Part shown: piece by piece, positions 11,225-23,336 of the stretch
Numbering within the stretch: the stretch's first letter is position 1
How the letters are laid out: every line of letters begins with the position of its first letter
Assembly: GCA_034509735.1 (NCBI GenBank)
Contig: JACGWO010000004.1
Span: forward strand, 19,635,395 to 19,699,394
Reading direction: 5' to 3'
Length of the DNA: 64,000 bases
DNA from: Sesamum alatum
Taxonomy: Eukaryota; Streptophyta; Magnoliopsida; Lamiales; Pedaliaceae
Made by a program: the position numbers and the translations under genes
The notes under the pieces: generated by a model
Told to the model about the DNA's origin: nothing
Seen by the model: the letters and a program-made list of their open reading frames with translations, nothing else
Databases searched by the model: none

Positions 11225-12000
11225 TAATTTTAGGAGTCAGCAACCCCCGTCTTTTCATTTTGCGCTAGTATACAATTAAAATCCCCCAACACAAGCCATT
11301 TACGATCATCAATACATTCAGAAAGAAGATTAAGTTCTGCCCATACTTGCAGTTGCATGGCATTGGGGGTGACTGTAAAACAGTTGGGAGGGGGGGCAAG
11401 GGTTCTCTCGGTTCTTGTGCTCAACCTCAAAATAGGTTGTATAGGATGCAACCTAGATTTTTCACACATGTGTCTCCCCAAAGTTCCATAAAATCCATAT
11501 TCCATCTGCATACCCTAAAGATGAAATAATAATGGAATCAATAAAAAGAAGGCATTAAATGATTGGATTTGCCCTATTTACATGCATGTGGGTATCCAGG
11601 ACAATGAAGATATGGGGTTCTGCATGTGGAAAAGATCCCTAACCATGGTTAGGAACTCCTGTCTGCTTGCTCCCCTACAGTTCTAGCTAAGAATCCGCAT
11701 TAAGGTAGGTAGGTTGAGCGTGAGGGGCCAGCTTCGGAGGCGCCTTAGGTCGCCATAGGTCGTTATTGGTCTATTTCGCAATTGTGTTGACATCAAGAAC
11801 ACTTGGAGGTCTCTTTCTAATGGGTGTAGATGCACTCGAAACTGAGCCTCCCTCTCGTGGGAAAATGCTTCCCCTTCCTGTGAAAGTTCTAGGATGGCAT
11901 TTTCTAGAGTGCATAGGCTAAGAAAAATATGCGGGGTTGTGTGCAATAGTTGGAAAAAGAACTCACTGGACCCAAGGGGAATCATGTGGTGGTGGAGTGA
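11225..12000 (-). pseudogene. L1-type LINE ORF2 5' fragment (endonuclease)
   Basis: Around 11700 the minus strand reads MRILS*NCRGASRQEFLTMV, the typical first residues of a plant L1 endonuclease with Trp replaced by a stop. At 11230-11360 it reads WAELNLLSECIDDRKWLVLGDFN followed by NEKTGV, which contains the GDFN box of the exonuclease-endonuclease-phosphatase fold. About 100 residues between these are disrupted. The RT part is missing: the element ends close to the right terminal repeat of MULE-1. Sequence further upstream (to about 12800) could be ORF1 or 5' leader but is not recognisable. Confidence 0.75.
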
Positions 12001-12829
12001 AGGAGTTGGGGTTTATAATGTTTGGTAGCGGTGGGGAGTGTCTTGGCAGTGAACTAGAACTTGATGGTTGAGGATGGTTAACAAATAGAAAGTGACGAAG
12101 CACTATCCTCTGGCGCACACGTGCAGGGGGGGAGCTTGGGTTTTGGGTGTAGAAGAAAGATTCTCTGGGTTTTGAGTTGTTTCCTGGTTTTAGGAGGAGT
12201 TCATGGTTGATAGCAGGTTGAACATGAATTTCGTTAAATTACAAATGAGGAAATGAAGTGGAATGAGGGATATCTAGGCTAGTGGATGATATGGGCGAAG
12301 TTGGTAGTGGCGCAATAGTGTCTGTGGGGTCCAATATGCTTAGTGACAAGGGTGATGTGGCAGTTGTGACTTGCCATATACTTACTGCACATGTCTATCG
12401 GTGGTCCATGAGGGGTGGTTTGGATATTTGGTGAAAGTTCGTGATCTTTGAGATGGTTGGTTTATAGAAATCAGTTTTCTCCTTTGGACTATTATGATAA
12501 GGTGGATCAAGTGCTGAGTTGGCACCGCTCACATCTAGGTGACTTAGCAGAAAGGCTAGGACCCATGTCCGTAATGGTGATGTCATGGTCGTGTGTAGCT
12601 GTGTCGGTCAGCAAAGTAAAAGTTGGCGAGAGCGTGGAGCTTCGGTTGCAGAGTCTTGAATCCATAAAAAACACTAGGTCTTTTGTGTGTTGTTTTGTGT
12701 TATTTGGGGATGTTAGTCGTGAAGGGTTATACACAAAGACCCAAAATAGATTTCAAGAAAACCTATTCACCAATAGCCATGCATGGCAAAATCTATTAGG
12801 ATCTTGCTTTCCCTAACAACGCATTATGG
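12001..12829 (-). other. possible L1 ORF1/5' leader remnant
   Basis: Lies directly upstream of the endonuclease start on the same strand. No zinc knuckle or DUF4283-like motif could be recognised with certainty. The call rests on position only. Confidence 0.25.
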
Positions 12830-13560
12830 CTACGAATATGGCAAATGAATGTGACAAAAGGCATTCCTTAACGGCTTTATTGCGGAAGAGATCTATAAGG
12901 TTTAATATCAAAGGGGAGTGAGCAAAAATTTTGCAAACTCCAGAGATCCATCTATAGACTTAAACACGCATCCCAAAGTTGGAATATATGTTTTGATGAA
13001 GTCATAAATAGTTATGATTTAATCAAAAAAATGAGTATGATCTATGAGTGTAAGAAACAGTTAGTGGGAGCATAATTTTCTTCCTAATACTTTACGTGGA
13101 CAACATCTTACTCATAATGATGTGAAGATGTTACACACACTAAATTATGATTATCTATCCAGTTCTATATGAAGGATATGGGTGAGGCATCCTACATCTT
13201 AGGCATCAAGGTCTATAGAGATAAATCTAAGAGGATGTTAGGCTTGACCTAATCCTCGTATATCAACAAAGTCTTGAAATGATTCTAGATGGAGAGTTCG
13301 TAACGAGGTTTTCTTCCCATGAGACATGGAGTGAAGCTCTCTAAAAATAATCTCCTAAATTGATGAGGAGATCGAGAGAATGTCTGACACTTCCTATCCT
13401 TTGTTGTTGGCAGCATACAGTATGTTGTCCAGTGTACAAGACCTAATCTATTGTATGCTCTGAGTGTTATGAGCCGCTATCAGGCATGTGCTTCTAATCA
13501 ATATGGGATTCCCGTCAAGACTATCCTTAAGTACTTTAGAAGAACTGAGGATTGATCTTG
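12830..13560 (+). pseudogene. copia RT relic, same family as elements A and B
   Basis: Shifting frames give KLQRSIYRLKHASQSWNICF, then FYMKDMGEASYILGIKV, GFLPMRHGVKLSK and YALSVMSRYQACA. These match, in the same order, the RT and start of RNase H of elements A and B. The YVDD region is scrambled to a form like YFTWTTS. There are many stops and frameshifts. No LTR adjoins it, and it ends where the RNase H domain should begin. Confidence 0.83.
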
Positions 13561-13731
13561 GTGTAGTCCGTGCCTTTAAGGCTTGACCACAAATTGAATT
13601 AAACACACTTTGACTTTGAATTTAGTAATTAATTGATCCAATTAATTTATTTCAAGTCTACATCAAATCTTTATTTAATTCTTGGACATAAAATTAATTA
13701 ATAAAAAAATAGGCTAAATTACGTTTTTGGT
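13561..13731. other. short AT-rich spacer
   Basis: No recognised feature. It contains several ATTAATT words similar to the flank on the far side of the next element (19167-19340). Confidence 0.35.
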
Positions 13732-13900
13732 CCCATAAAGAAGGCACTTTTCCTTATTAGTCCCACACTTTATGTGATTTCCGTTTTGGTCCAAGTTTTA
13801 AGAAAAACAATCACCAAGTTAGTCCTCAACCAATTTTTTCCATCAAATTTAAATGGAAAATTGCACATCCTTTAAGTGGTTGTTGCCGTTGGAGGGAAAA
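13732..13900 (+). repeat. MULE-2 left terminal inverted repeat
   Basis: Pairs with 19010-19166. The sequence style (tttttggtcccataaag, ttagtcctc) is shared by many plant Mutator-type MITEs. Confidence 0.65.
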
Positions 13901-16804
13901 GTTATACCCGTGCACCTCAAGTGAGTCGTGAGTTATCTCCAGTCCAATTTTTTTTCGGCTCATTTTTTTCCTTTGAACCCTAAAAATTTTGTAAGAAAAT
14001 CTCTCTTTAACCCCTCAAGTATGGCTGGTTTGACTTGAAGAAAAACACAAGAAATTAAGTGAATGTAGTGAACATTCAAAGATACGCGACGACGTCCTTG
14101 CAGCCTAGCCATCTCATCGACTTGGGAAACCCTAACTATGGTATGTGTTGATTTGGTATGTTTTTAGATTTTACATTTTAGGGCTTTATCTTTTTTCTGC
14201 TTGTAAAGATAATATCTGGATTTATTCAGTATGCTAATGGTTGGATTTGTTAGGAAAGTGGGGTTGAGTTTTATATTCTTTGTTCTCGATTTCTGATGAA
14301 GAATTGAGTGTTCTTTTAAGTTTTTTCAAGTCATATTGGGTATAGTGGAATGAAAAGTATTATAGGCTGGAAAGAAGCAATTTTTTGTGCTCATTTCAGA
14401 CATTGTTTCCTCTTTTTTTTCTTCAAGCAAGCAAACAAAGAAGGAAGAGAATGAAAAATGGCGAAAATGGAGGTTTTCTTTGTGAGTCCATAGATTTTTA
14501 TACTTAATTGAGAGACTAATTAGTAATTATTAAGAAATCAAAGTTAATTATAAGTTATAGGTTGAAATTATAAATATATTAAAACTTGAATGGACTAAAT
14601 TGAAATTTTTATAAAATTTTTGGGGTGACATTATATAAATTTAAAATTTTGGGGCATAGATTAAGAATTTTATTAAATAGTTATTAATGTACACACACAT
14701 ATGTAATATAATAATAATAATAAAAAAAAAAAAGAAATGAAAATGTGCTGGCACGTGGCTTCTTTAGCCTTTTCAATATATATGTATTAGATAAGCTAAC
14801 CTCAATATTTGGTTCACATTAAGCAAACTTAAGCAATTACATTTTTCTCCGAAACCGCGGATACAAGAAAACATTTACTCTTGAAATTTTTTTAATTAAT
14901 TTATGTATTTATATTATTTGATTAGTGAATTTATTAAATATGATTCGAACTATCTAATTTACTATTTAATCGAAAAATTTAATGAATTCGAGTAGTTATA
15001 CAAATTAGTGATCGGGTAAATATTTAATTGGAACGGGGACATTATAGCCAATAAATTAGAATTTATTTAATCTATTAGATTTAGTTGTTGGTATAATGGA
15101 TTATTCAAAATTAACGGAGTTTATTAATCAAATATATAATTGTATATATATTATTCTTTAAATAATTATTATAATAGTGAAGAATTGACAGAAATTAATA
15201 GGAATAGTAGAAAGTTATGTTTGAGAAATATTAGGAAATTGTATATGAGAAATATGGTCTTTATTAGGTAGGAATATGAGATTTTTGTAATAATTTCATT
15301 TAGGGATGTTATAGAGAACAATAGTTACAAAAATATGAGGGGTTTGATGAAATAAGCTCTTATGAGTTAATTGATAAATTAGATATATACGGGGGATGTT
15401 TATAGTGTCTAATATTTAGATGAAAGAGGAACGAATGTTTGAATTTTAATATAAATAAAAATACTAAAATATTGGTATAAAATATACGCATATATTTAGT
15501 AATTTTCATTCATAATTTACGTTATTTTTAATATATATTGATTATACATATTATAACGTATTATAGGACACGGGGATAAAATAGAAGACTAATCAAGTCC
15601 TACTAGCATAATCGTTTTGGGACCAAGGTAAGTATAGTTTAATTGAACCTATATAAGTATATATGATTATACGTGTTTGTTATAAACCTGGCTGGTATTT
15701 GCAAATGCTTATTTTGATTACGTGGTTATTTTGTGAAGTTGTCTCTATGTGTTTATATGTGATTATTTATGTAATATAAAGATTGACAGATGATTGCTTT
15801 ATATTATATTCTATTGTTGCATGGGGTTGAATGAAAAGTTAATTATGTGTACATCGTTAAATTGAGATAAAGAAATGACTTACCTAGTTGGGAAACATAG
15901 TCAATGGTTTGTGATGATGTGATTGATGATGATATGATTGACGATGTGATATGAGAAAAATGAATATAAGCTAGGTACCATGGCGCGTAGGGTAGAGGGG
16001 TATTCCGGGTAGCGGGGAATATCCTGTGCTGATAGCTACATACTAGGATGGTGTGGGGATGCCATGTTCGTTATGATGTTCTGTGCTGATATTGCTACAC
16101 ACTCAGATAGTGTGGTGATATCACATTCGACGGGTATCCTGTGCTGTATATGATATGACATTGATTGAGATGATGATAGCCGGCAGAACCATTGACTGAT
16201 GTACTTCAATTAGAGTAAGCAGGGCCCCAAGAGTATAAACTGTGAATTCTGAGATTATATTGTAGACTGATACATGATTGTGGCATTGATTCCTTTGTAA
16301 TTTTATGGTGATTATATATCGAATACTTGTTGGTTGTATTACAATATGTATTTATGGGTGTGTATATAGGCTGGTTAGCTATACTTATTGATTAGGCAGC
16401 TCATCCCTTGTCAATATTTTTCAGGAGATAAATCACGGTGACTAGTTACATCAAATTGTAAGTCGTGAAATGGACCTGAATAGGTGGGTCAGCCGTGACA
16501 TCTGAAGCCGAGGGTTCTGTCTATATGATTATTAAGTATCTAGTCTTTTGTCGAGTTTGCGTTTCAGATTCTGTAATAGCCTGAAACTTTCATCTTTTGG
16601 AGTTTTGTACATGAGTATACATGTGGCGTAGTAGATATAAAATTTTGACAACTTCTATCATTATTATATATATATATGTTACATGTTTAATAGGATTGAT
16701 TTTATTCATTTAAATGGAAATCTCTTATAAGATAGGTTATACGTAAGAGGGATGTATACTTAGTGATAATACCGTGTCGTTATGTAGGAGGTGTCACATT
16801 CTTT
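13901..16804. other. interior of MULE-2, no recognised gene
   Basis: AT-rich. A poly-A/T interruption lies near 14710-14740. The end of this block (…gtaggaggtgtcacatt, 16785-16800) resembles the end of a Ty3/gypsy LTR, and the repeats at 15985-16150 are in the style of such LTRs, so part may be a decayed gypsy LTR. I could not find the matching start. Confidence 0.3.
15985..16150. repeat. degenerate tandem repeat, unit about 60-65 bp
   Basis: The words TATCCTGTGCTGATA, GCTACA(TA/CA)CT, AGGATGGTGTGG/AGATAGTGTGG and CA(T/C)(G/A)TTCG recur in order at about 16018, 16077 and, truncated, 16135. Confidence 0.65.
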
Positions 16805-18890
16805 TGAAAGCGAGCGCGGATGGTCCCGGGAGAGAAGCGCGAATAGTGGAAGCGCGATGGGTTGTATAATCAAGTTGCAAAGCATAAATTAAAATGAAAT
16901 TTAAAACATGCATTGTACATACATAAACGGATCAAGGGGTGTGCCCTTGATTCTCCCGGGCGTTCGATGTATCTCATGTTCAATTAAACACAACTTGAAG
17001 GCCATAGAATTTAGAACAAGAAACGTAAAAGAGGACGTTACCTCTTGTAGTCATCTTCGTTCAGCTACACGCATTGTTCCCCATTTTGCACCAAGATCTC
17101 AAAGTAGAGACCCTCTAAATCATCCACATGCTACACTGGAAAGCAACGATGTCCCGTGCTAGCAAGAATTCATTTAGGGGAGAAGATTTATCGATACACG
17201 CTATTGATTAATGCTATCGACGTCTCTTACGTTCTACCTTGAATAAATCAAGAAGAACAAAAGTAAAATCTTGGAGAGAATTATGAGAGAGTGGAAGAAT
17301 TGAGAGAGAGATTAGAGATGAAAAGTGTAGAAATTAGTATGTGTGTGTGTGTGTTTCAGTGTTTATAGGAAACATATTTTCCTATTCCTACTCAACCTCT
17401 TCTAAAAAGGCACACTTTGACTAGGATTTTGACCTAGTCAAATCCTAGTCTAACTAGGCTTTTGATTAAGTCAAATTAGTCATGGCCCTTCATCTCATCA
17501 ATCTCTAGATCAAATCTCGTCCATCTATTTTTTTTATGGGCTTTAAGGAATAGGCCTATTTAATTCTAAATTAAATAGTCCACAGGTCCAATGGACCTTA
17601 TATTAAATCCTATTTAATATTCCATGCCCACTAAATAATTCACCTTTTAATCTAATTAAAAGGGATGCCCATGCTTCATTAAATCCATAAATCTAATTTT
17701 TGAACTCAAGCTCAATTAATCCAATTAATCCATCGAGGCTTGAATCTCGGAGAAGTATAAATTTAATCCTATTAAGTTAAACCTTCTCCCATAACTAATT
17801 CCAAAGTAATTCCTTTCACATCTGGTGTGTGTGACTCTTTAGGTTCACCCTCAGCTAGACTTTGATCTACTTCTCGTTATCTCATAACCAAAGTAGTCCG
17901 TCACCATGGGTGGCCGTCTAGCAACGGTCCATGGCACTAGAGACTAGGTGAATATGTAGCGTGAACGTTTAGGCTGCGAGTTACATACAGGTACGATCCT
18001 ACCGTCGCTTGTTACATACAAGTACGGTCCTACTATCGCCTACCTCCCGGTCTTAGTTTAGGGCATGGAATTAGGCGTCCATGCTTAATACTCAAGATAG
18101 GGCTTAACTCTATGATTGACGTAGGAAATCCTTTCCCACTCAATCAAGTGCTATGGCCATAGACTTTGAGAGTCTAAACCATCTTAGAGTGCATAGGAAA
18201 TCTCGCTGTCATATTCTTTGACAGGGGACAGATTCTATTTTGGAATACACCATCCTCTCCATATACTCCGACTGCACTAAACAAGGCTTATGATGGCCAT
18301 GTCATATGACACGACCACCTCTCGCCAGATCCAAAATACAGCCTTCGTATGTGAGCGACTGCCGTGATTTTGCAAGTTCGAGGACTAATCCTATACTATC
18401 GGAACCGGGAATACAAGTCCTACCGACCAAGCCCGTGTGGCTTCCATATGACGATTCCCCCGAGTCACCTCAGTTAGCTGACATTACCCTTGTCAACTAA
18501 CCCAGTAATATTGCATAGATGTCCAACGTCTGTTATCGATGAAACACGATACTCATCTAATGAATGCAATGCTTAGTGCAAGTCTCTATAGGACCTTTGA
18601 TGGCCAATATTGAGGTCCTCGACTTGGAGTGTTCCAGACCTATCTACAGAAGTTGGTTCCATGACCGCCATCCTATGCGTGGTCCAACTTCTTGGATTCA
18701 TACGTCCGGTCTGTGGGCGTTTATTGTGACGTCGAAACGACGTTCAATGCAAGCAGTTTCACAACAAACTCATCGTTGTCAATGATGAACCCTTACTCAT
18801 TCATCAACATAATATTACTCCTTCAAAGATTGACGAATGGTTCTCTCAAAACAGCTAACCACAATTACTTTCTAGTCACCCATTCTAACA
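16805..18890 (-). mobile_element. solo LTR G (long-LTR copia family), minus orientation
   Basis: Begins TGAAAGCGAG...GGTCCCGGGAG and ends GTCACCCATTCTAACA, matching the LTRs of element A in the same orientation with clear divergence. The neighbouring 5-mers are TCTTT (16800-16804) and TTTTT (18891-18895), a probable target duplication with one mismatch. No internal element sequence adjoins it. A (GT)n run lies at about 17340-17354. Confidence 0.85.
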
Positions 18891-19009
18891 TTTTTAACCA
18901 CTTCAGCAACTGCAAAACGCCTCTCATAGAGGCTACGCAATTCTCGGGCCCAAACTTTGCCTCCAAAAACCCTCTTGTTACTTTCACATGGGGAGGTTGG
19001 ACGTAATGG

Positions 19010-19166
19010 ATTAACCTGCTTTTGCCATTTAAATTTAACTGCAAAAGTGGTAGACGACTAACTTAGCAACTTTTTGGTTAAAAATGTGACCAAAATAGAA
19101 ATTGCATAAAGCGTGGGAGTAATAAGGAGTTCCTTCTTTATGGGACCAAAAAGGTAATTTAGCCCA
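19010..19166 (-). repeat. MULE-2 right terminal inverted repeat
   Basis: The reverse complement matches 13732-13900. It ends GGTAATTTAGCCC, followed by AATTAAATA. Confidence 0.65.
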
Positions 19167-19339
19167 ATTAAATAATTTCATATCTCAAATATTTAATTAA
19201 TCCAATTAATTTAATACTTTGGGCTTCCTATCACAAAGGACCTCAATTGAATAATCCAATTATTCAAATGATTAATTTAAAATTCTTCAAATTAATCTTC
19301 TCTATATTTCGGAATCAATTCAAATTGATTCCCATCCGA

Positions 19340-20095
19340 TACTAATTCTTCAATTAATTTTCCAATGCCGTTAGTGATGTACATAAAAATAGGTTTGGCC
19401 CGAAGAGGCCTAAACGGCCTCCAAAAAAAGAAAAAATAAATCGCACGAGCACATAGGAATGCAAGCTCAAGGTGCCCCCAAAGGACCTAGTTTGGGTAAG
19501 GGCCTAGGGTGCCCCCAAAAATCCAGTCCAGATAGAGCCCCTAGGGTTTCCTCCAGGAGGCGCCTTCAAAAATAAATTGATCAAAAGAAGCCCAATTGAC
19601 TCAAACCCTGTGGAGGCCCAGATCCAAGAGAGCCTCACAAGCCGACAAGAAAGCTTAGGGCCTGAAAACACCCAGCCAAAGTAAAAGCCCATGTCACATG
19701 GCATATACAGGGAACTTAGGTGGTATCCACGTAGGACCTATGGGGACACACCCCAAAGAACCAAATAAGGACCAACCGCCTTCTCGGGGACACATGGTGC
19801 CTCAGCCAAAGTTTTCCATGATCTGTAAAAGCTTGGTCTTTCGCTAGGAGAAGGCGTATCCTTAACCACCTCACAAAAAATTCAGGAAGACATCCTTATC
19901 CCAAGAAAATACACTCATCTACAGCAAACTCCAATTGGCCTTATTTAAACACTTTGAGATTATGCTTCACCAAATCTGTGAAGATCCTCCACCAAATCTT
20001 AGGGGGATTAGATTTTCTTCAATCGACTTATGGTTGCCTATAAATAGGGGGCTCCCAAGTAGGAAAAGACAACTTGTACTTTTATACTACAACTT
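19340..20095 (+). mobile_element. probable LTR fragment with TATA box (Ty3/gypsy style)
   Basis: Locally GC-richer sequence ending in a core-promoter-like stretch, CTATAAATAGGGGGCTCCC (20039-20057), followed by LTR F. This layout resembles the U3/R part of Ty3/gypsy Tat-type LTRs. No coding region or paired LTR is in the window, so the class is a guess from style. Confidence 0.35.
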
Positions 20096-22284
20096 TATTA
20101 GAATAGATGACCAGAATGCCAATTAGATTGGCCTCTATATAATTTGACAGCTCCATGTAATGTAATATATGTAATGAATAAAATGCGTATTCATTACCCT
20201 AGCATGATCTTTGTTGTGCTCTTTCTGTTATGCTTATATCTGTTCACATATATCACAACAAAGCCCATAGACCACATAGACAACTCATGCAATTGGGCCA
20301 CATATTGGATGGTGTTTATGAAACCAACTGATAAAGGGTTAGGTCTGAAACGTTCCAAGTTGAGGATCTCAAGGCATCAAGTGTCATATTGACACTTGCA
20401 CTTTCCATCGTACTCATTGGATAAGTATCGTATTTCACCGGCGACAAACGTAGGACAACTATACGATCTTAGTGGGTTGGTTGAACTAGGGTTGGAGCCG
20501 ACCAAAATGACTCGCAGAGAAGCCTTGGAGTCTTGGTCGGTATGATTAGAGTTCTCCGGTTCCGATAGTACGGGATTAGTCCTCAGACTTGAAAACCACA
20601 GCAGTTACGTGCACATAATGGTTGTATCTTGGATCAGACGAGAGGTGATCATGTCACGGACATGTTCATTATAAGCCTTATTCAATGGAGTCAGAATGTG
20701 TAACGAGGACGGTGGATTTCAAGAGGAGAATCTGTCTCCTGTCAGTATGTGACAGAGGTATCTCCTATGCGCTCGAAGACACTTTTTATGCTGCTTGAAC
20801 CTGTGGCCAAAGTGGTTGATCAAGCAAGGAAAGGTTTCCTGCATCAATGTAATGAAGCAAACATAGTCTCGAGTATTAAGCATAGTTGCCTAGTCTAGGA
20901 TGAAAATCGACGCCCTAGTCCATGCTCTAGAGGCTAGGAGACGGTAGAAGGAAGGACCGTACCCATGCAAAATCGGGAGCCTAAATATTCATGCCAACAC
21001 ATTCATCTAGTCTCTAGTGTCATAGACCGTTGCTAGACGGTCACCCATAGTAGCAGGCTTCTGTTGGACATAAGCCCAAGTCTAATTGAAGCTGAAACTA
21101 AAGAGTCACACATAAATCACCGAGGATGTGAAGGAATTAACTTGTAGTGAATTCCGGAAGATAATAATATCATTGAATAATTTATGGGATGATCCATTAG
21201 ATGGACGGGCTAATACTATATTGGGCCCACGCTAATTATAAATAGAATTTATTAATTAATGAGAGTTAAGGGCTTAGATCTTTTAATTAGATTAAAAGAC
21301 TATTGGGCATTATTTAGTTGGACCTTGAATTAAATTGGATTTAATTCATACGATTTATTAGGCTTATTATAATTGGATTAAAATGAAGTCTGGTTCATTA
21401 AATCGTGCCCCAAGAGATAAGTTAATTTCTCTTTGGAGAATGAAATAGTCGGACTCTTCCCATCAGTGGAAAGGGGCGATTTTAGCCTTCATTAGAGCAT
21501 AAAATCGGCCCCTAGCTATTCTAGGACTATTGGGACTTGTTCCTTTAGGAAAAGAACAAGTTGACCCCGATCAAGCTAGTTTAGTAGGTATGATTTGATC
21601 ATACCTTGTAAGTGAGAGGCTTGATTGAACATTAATGGATGATTAATTGGAATGTATCTAGACATGTCTAGGATGTATCTAGACACATTCCAATAATCTC
21701 ATTAATTATGTATATATGTAGATATATACATAATCATCAAGAAGTACACATTATCTTTCCTAGGAAAAAAGAAAATCATCTTGCTCTCCTCTCTGGCACA
21801 CTCTTGGTTGCCCCTCTTCTCCCTCCCATCCCATTTGTTGCTTCATTGATTTAGGATCAATTGAAGAACAAAGTGAAAACAAACAGGATACACTAATATA
21901 TAGTATAGTCCTGTTGATCCTTTCTTCCAAAAGGTTCATGTTTCTCTAGCAAGAAGAACGATACATCTCCCAGTGTGGTGTGGACGTCGCTTGAAGTCTA
22001 AGTGAATGAATCTATTTAGTGAAAAGGGAACAACGCTTGTAGTAGTTTACGAAGAAGAGTACAAAGGTAATAGTTACTTTTGTCGCACATTATTTTCGTA
22101 TAACTTCTCTATGTGCCCTATGTGATGCAATATGTTGATGTACTCACATCCTACACCAAACGCTTGGGAGAGTACCCAATGGTACAGTCCTCGGGATAAA
22201 TGTTATCATGTATTAAATTTCTCGCTCCAATATTGTTTTCTTTTCGCACTTCCACTGCACTCCTGGGTAGATACACTCTCTTCA
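20096..22284 (+). mobile_element. 5' LTR F (long-LTR copia family)
   Basis: Aligns along its length with LTRs C and E. It starts TATTAGAATAGATGACCAG (the family TG is mutated to TA) and ends ATACACTCTCTTCA. It is followed after two bases by a PBS, so it is the 5' LTR of an element whose body has been lost or replaced after about 22500. It is more diverged than the LTRs of element A. Confidence 0.88.
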
Positions 22285-22286
22285 AG

Positions 22287-22304
22287 TGGTATCGGAGCCT
22301 AGTT
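22287..22304 (+). other. primer-binding site of element F
   Basis: TGGTATCGGAGCCTAGTT, one mismatch in the first 13 bases to the sequence complementary to the plant initiator tRNA-Met 3' end (TGGTATCAGAGCC). Confidence 0.8.
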
Positions 22305-22510
22305 AGATATGAAGGGCCATAAATCTACATGCTAAGTATGAGCAATGTGCTTTTACGACTTTGATAAGCATGTTTACTTTTATCTTGACTTTGATAAGAA
22401 CATTTACTTTTATGCCCCTACTGGTCGGTACTAGCCTGTAGGTGCACGGCCAGGAACACGTGGGCACTAGCCTACACGCCTACTAGCGTGCATGCCAGCA
22501 GGGGCGGCCG
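22305..22510 (+). other. leader fragment of element F
   Basis: Starts like the leader of element C (gaagggccataaatctacatg against gtaaggggcatagatctatg) and turns GC-rich at about 22425-22510, as the leaders of A and C do. No gag follows. Confidence 0.55.
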
Positions 22511-22524
22511 TGGCAACAACAACC

Positions 22525-22990
22525 GCTCCACAAGCCGTTACAACAACTATCACAAAATGAGGTATGTACAACGTACACAAAAGAGTCATAATATCCGTTA
22601 CAATATGTGTTACAAATGATATTATACATGAGGTATAAAAAACTGTTACAAATAATAGGTAAAGAACCGTTGTAACGAACATTCAAAAGACCATGCCAAT
22701 AGGATAAAGAATTAAACCTATGTGTGTTACAATAGTCGTTCCAAAAATAGGTCCTATTATATTAACGTAGGTTGTCCCAAACGAAGTTACAACGTCAATT
22801 TCTACATCAGGTCAATGATTGTAACGGTTTACTTGACCAGTACAAAATCCGGTACAAAGAGTAACGACTTCCTCAAAAACCGTTACAAATATTTTGTAAC
22901 GCCTGTAAAAGGAACGGAAGGCCTGCCGTTACATAGCCGTTACAAATTTATTAAACTTGTTACAAATTTATAACGAGTCATTCCAAATGT
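22525..22990. repeat. cluster of CCGTTACAA/TTGTAACGG motifs
   Basis: At least a dozen copies of (C)GTTACAA, or its reverse complement, occur in about 460 bases, at irregular spacing and in both orientations (for example near 22533, 22588, 22665, 22815, 22883, 22894, 22928 and 22940). Such clusters are known from the subterminal regions of CACTA and other DNA transposons, where transposase binds. No CACTA-type end was found beside it, so the class is open. Confidence 0.6.
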
Positions 22991-23336
22991 CATTCCAATA
23001 AAATATTAAATGCTATAATCTTGCCTTTGGATTTAAGTATTTTGAGTTGGGACTTGTCACTTGAATCTCCTTGAAAATTGATTTTGAATATTTAAAATGT
23101 TGATTCAAAGGCTTAGGACTTGTAATCCCGAATAAAATGCTATAATTTCTTGTGCATCTTTAACAAATGACTCAATCTCCATCTTGAGCATCTTGAATAT
23201 TTTTTAACTCGAGAAACTTTGTAAAGAGAATTCTCTTAGACCATAATGAGCTCAAAAGACCCCTTTATATAGGTGTCAAAAAAGAAGAGCTATGATTTAC
23301 TTGAACATTTTTGGTATTATCTCTTTATAATATAAT
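22991..23336. other. AT-rich stretch, no recognised feature
   Basis: No coding sequence, inverted repeat or known element end recognised. Confidence 0.4.

Larger units (their letters stand above)
13732..19166. mobile_element. MULE-2: long-TIR element without recognisable transposase
   Basis: The left end (13732-13900: GGCTAAATTACGTTTTTGGT..., TCCCATAAAGAAGG...) matches the reverse complement of the right end (about 19010-19166) over about 150 bases. Shared words include TTTTTGGTCCCATAAAGAAGG and TTTAAATGG. The flanking 9-mers AAAAAAATA (left) and AATTAAATA (right) agree at 7 of 9 bases, consistent with an old Mutator-type duplication. The interior contains solo LTR G and about 2.8 kb of sequence without a recognisable protein. 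Mutator membership is inferred from repeat length and the possible duplication. Confidence 0.6.

Noticed and set aside
12395..12816. Open frames of 63-122 codons on both strands
   Set aside because: No motif or family. They lie in the region before the L1 endonuclease start and overlap one another on opposite strands.
22467..22686. Two overlapping hydrophobic minus-strand frames of about 70 codons
   Set aside because: Produced by the leader remnant of element F and the GTTACAA motif cluster. No conserved protein features.
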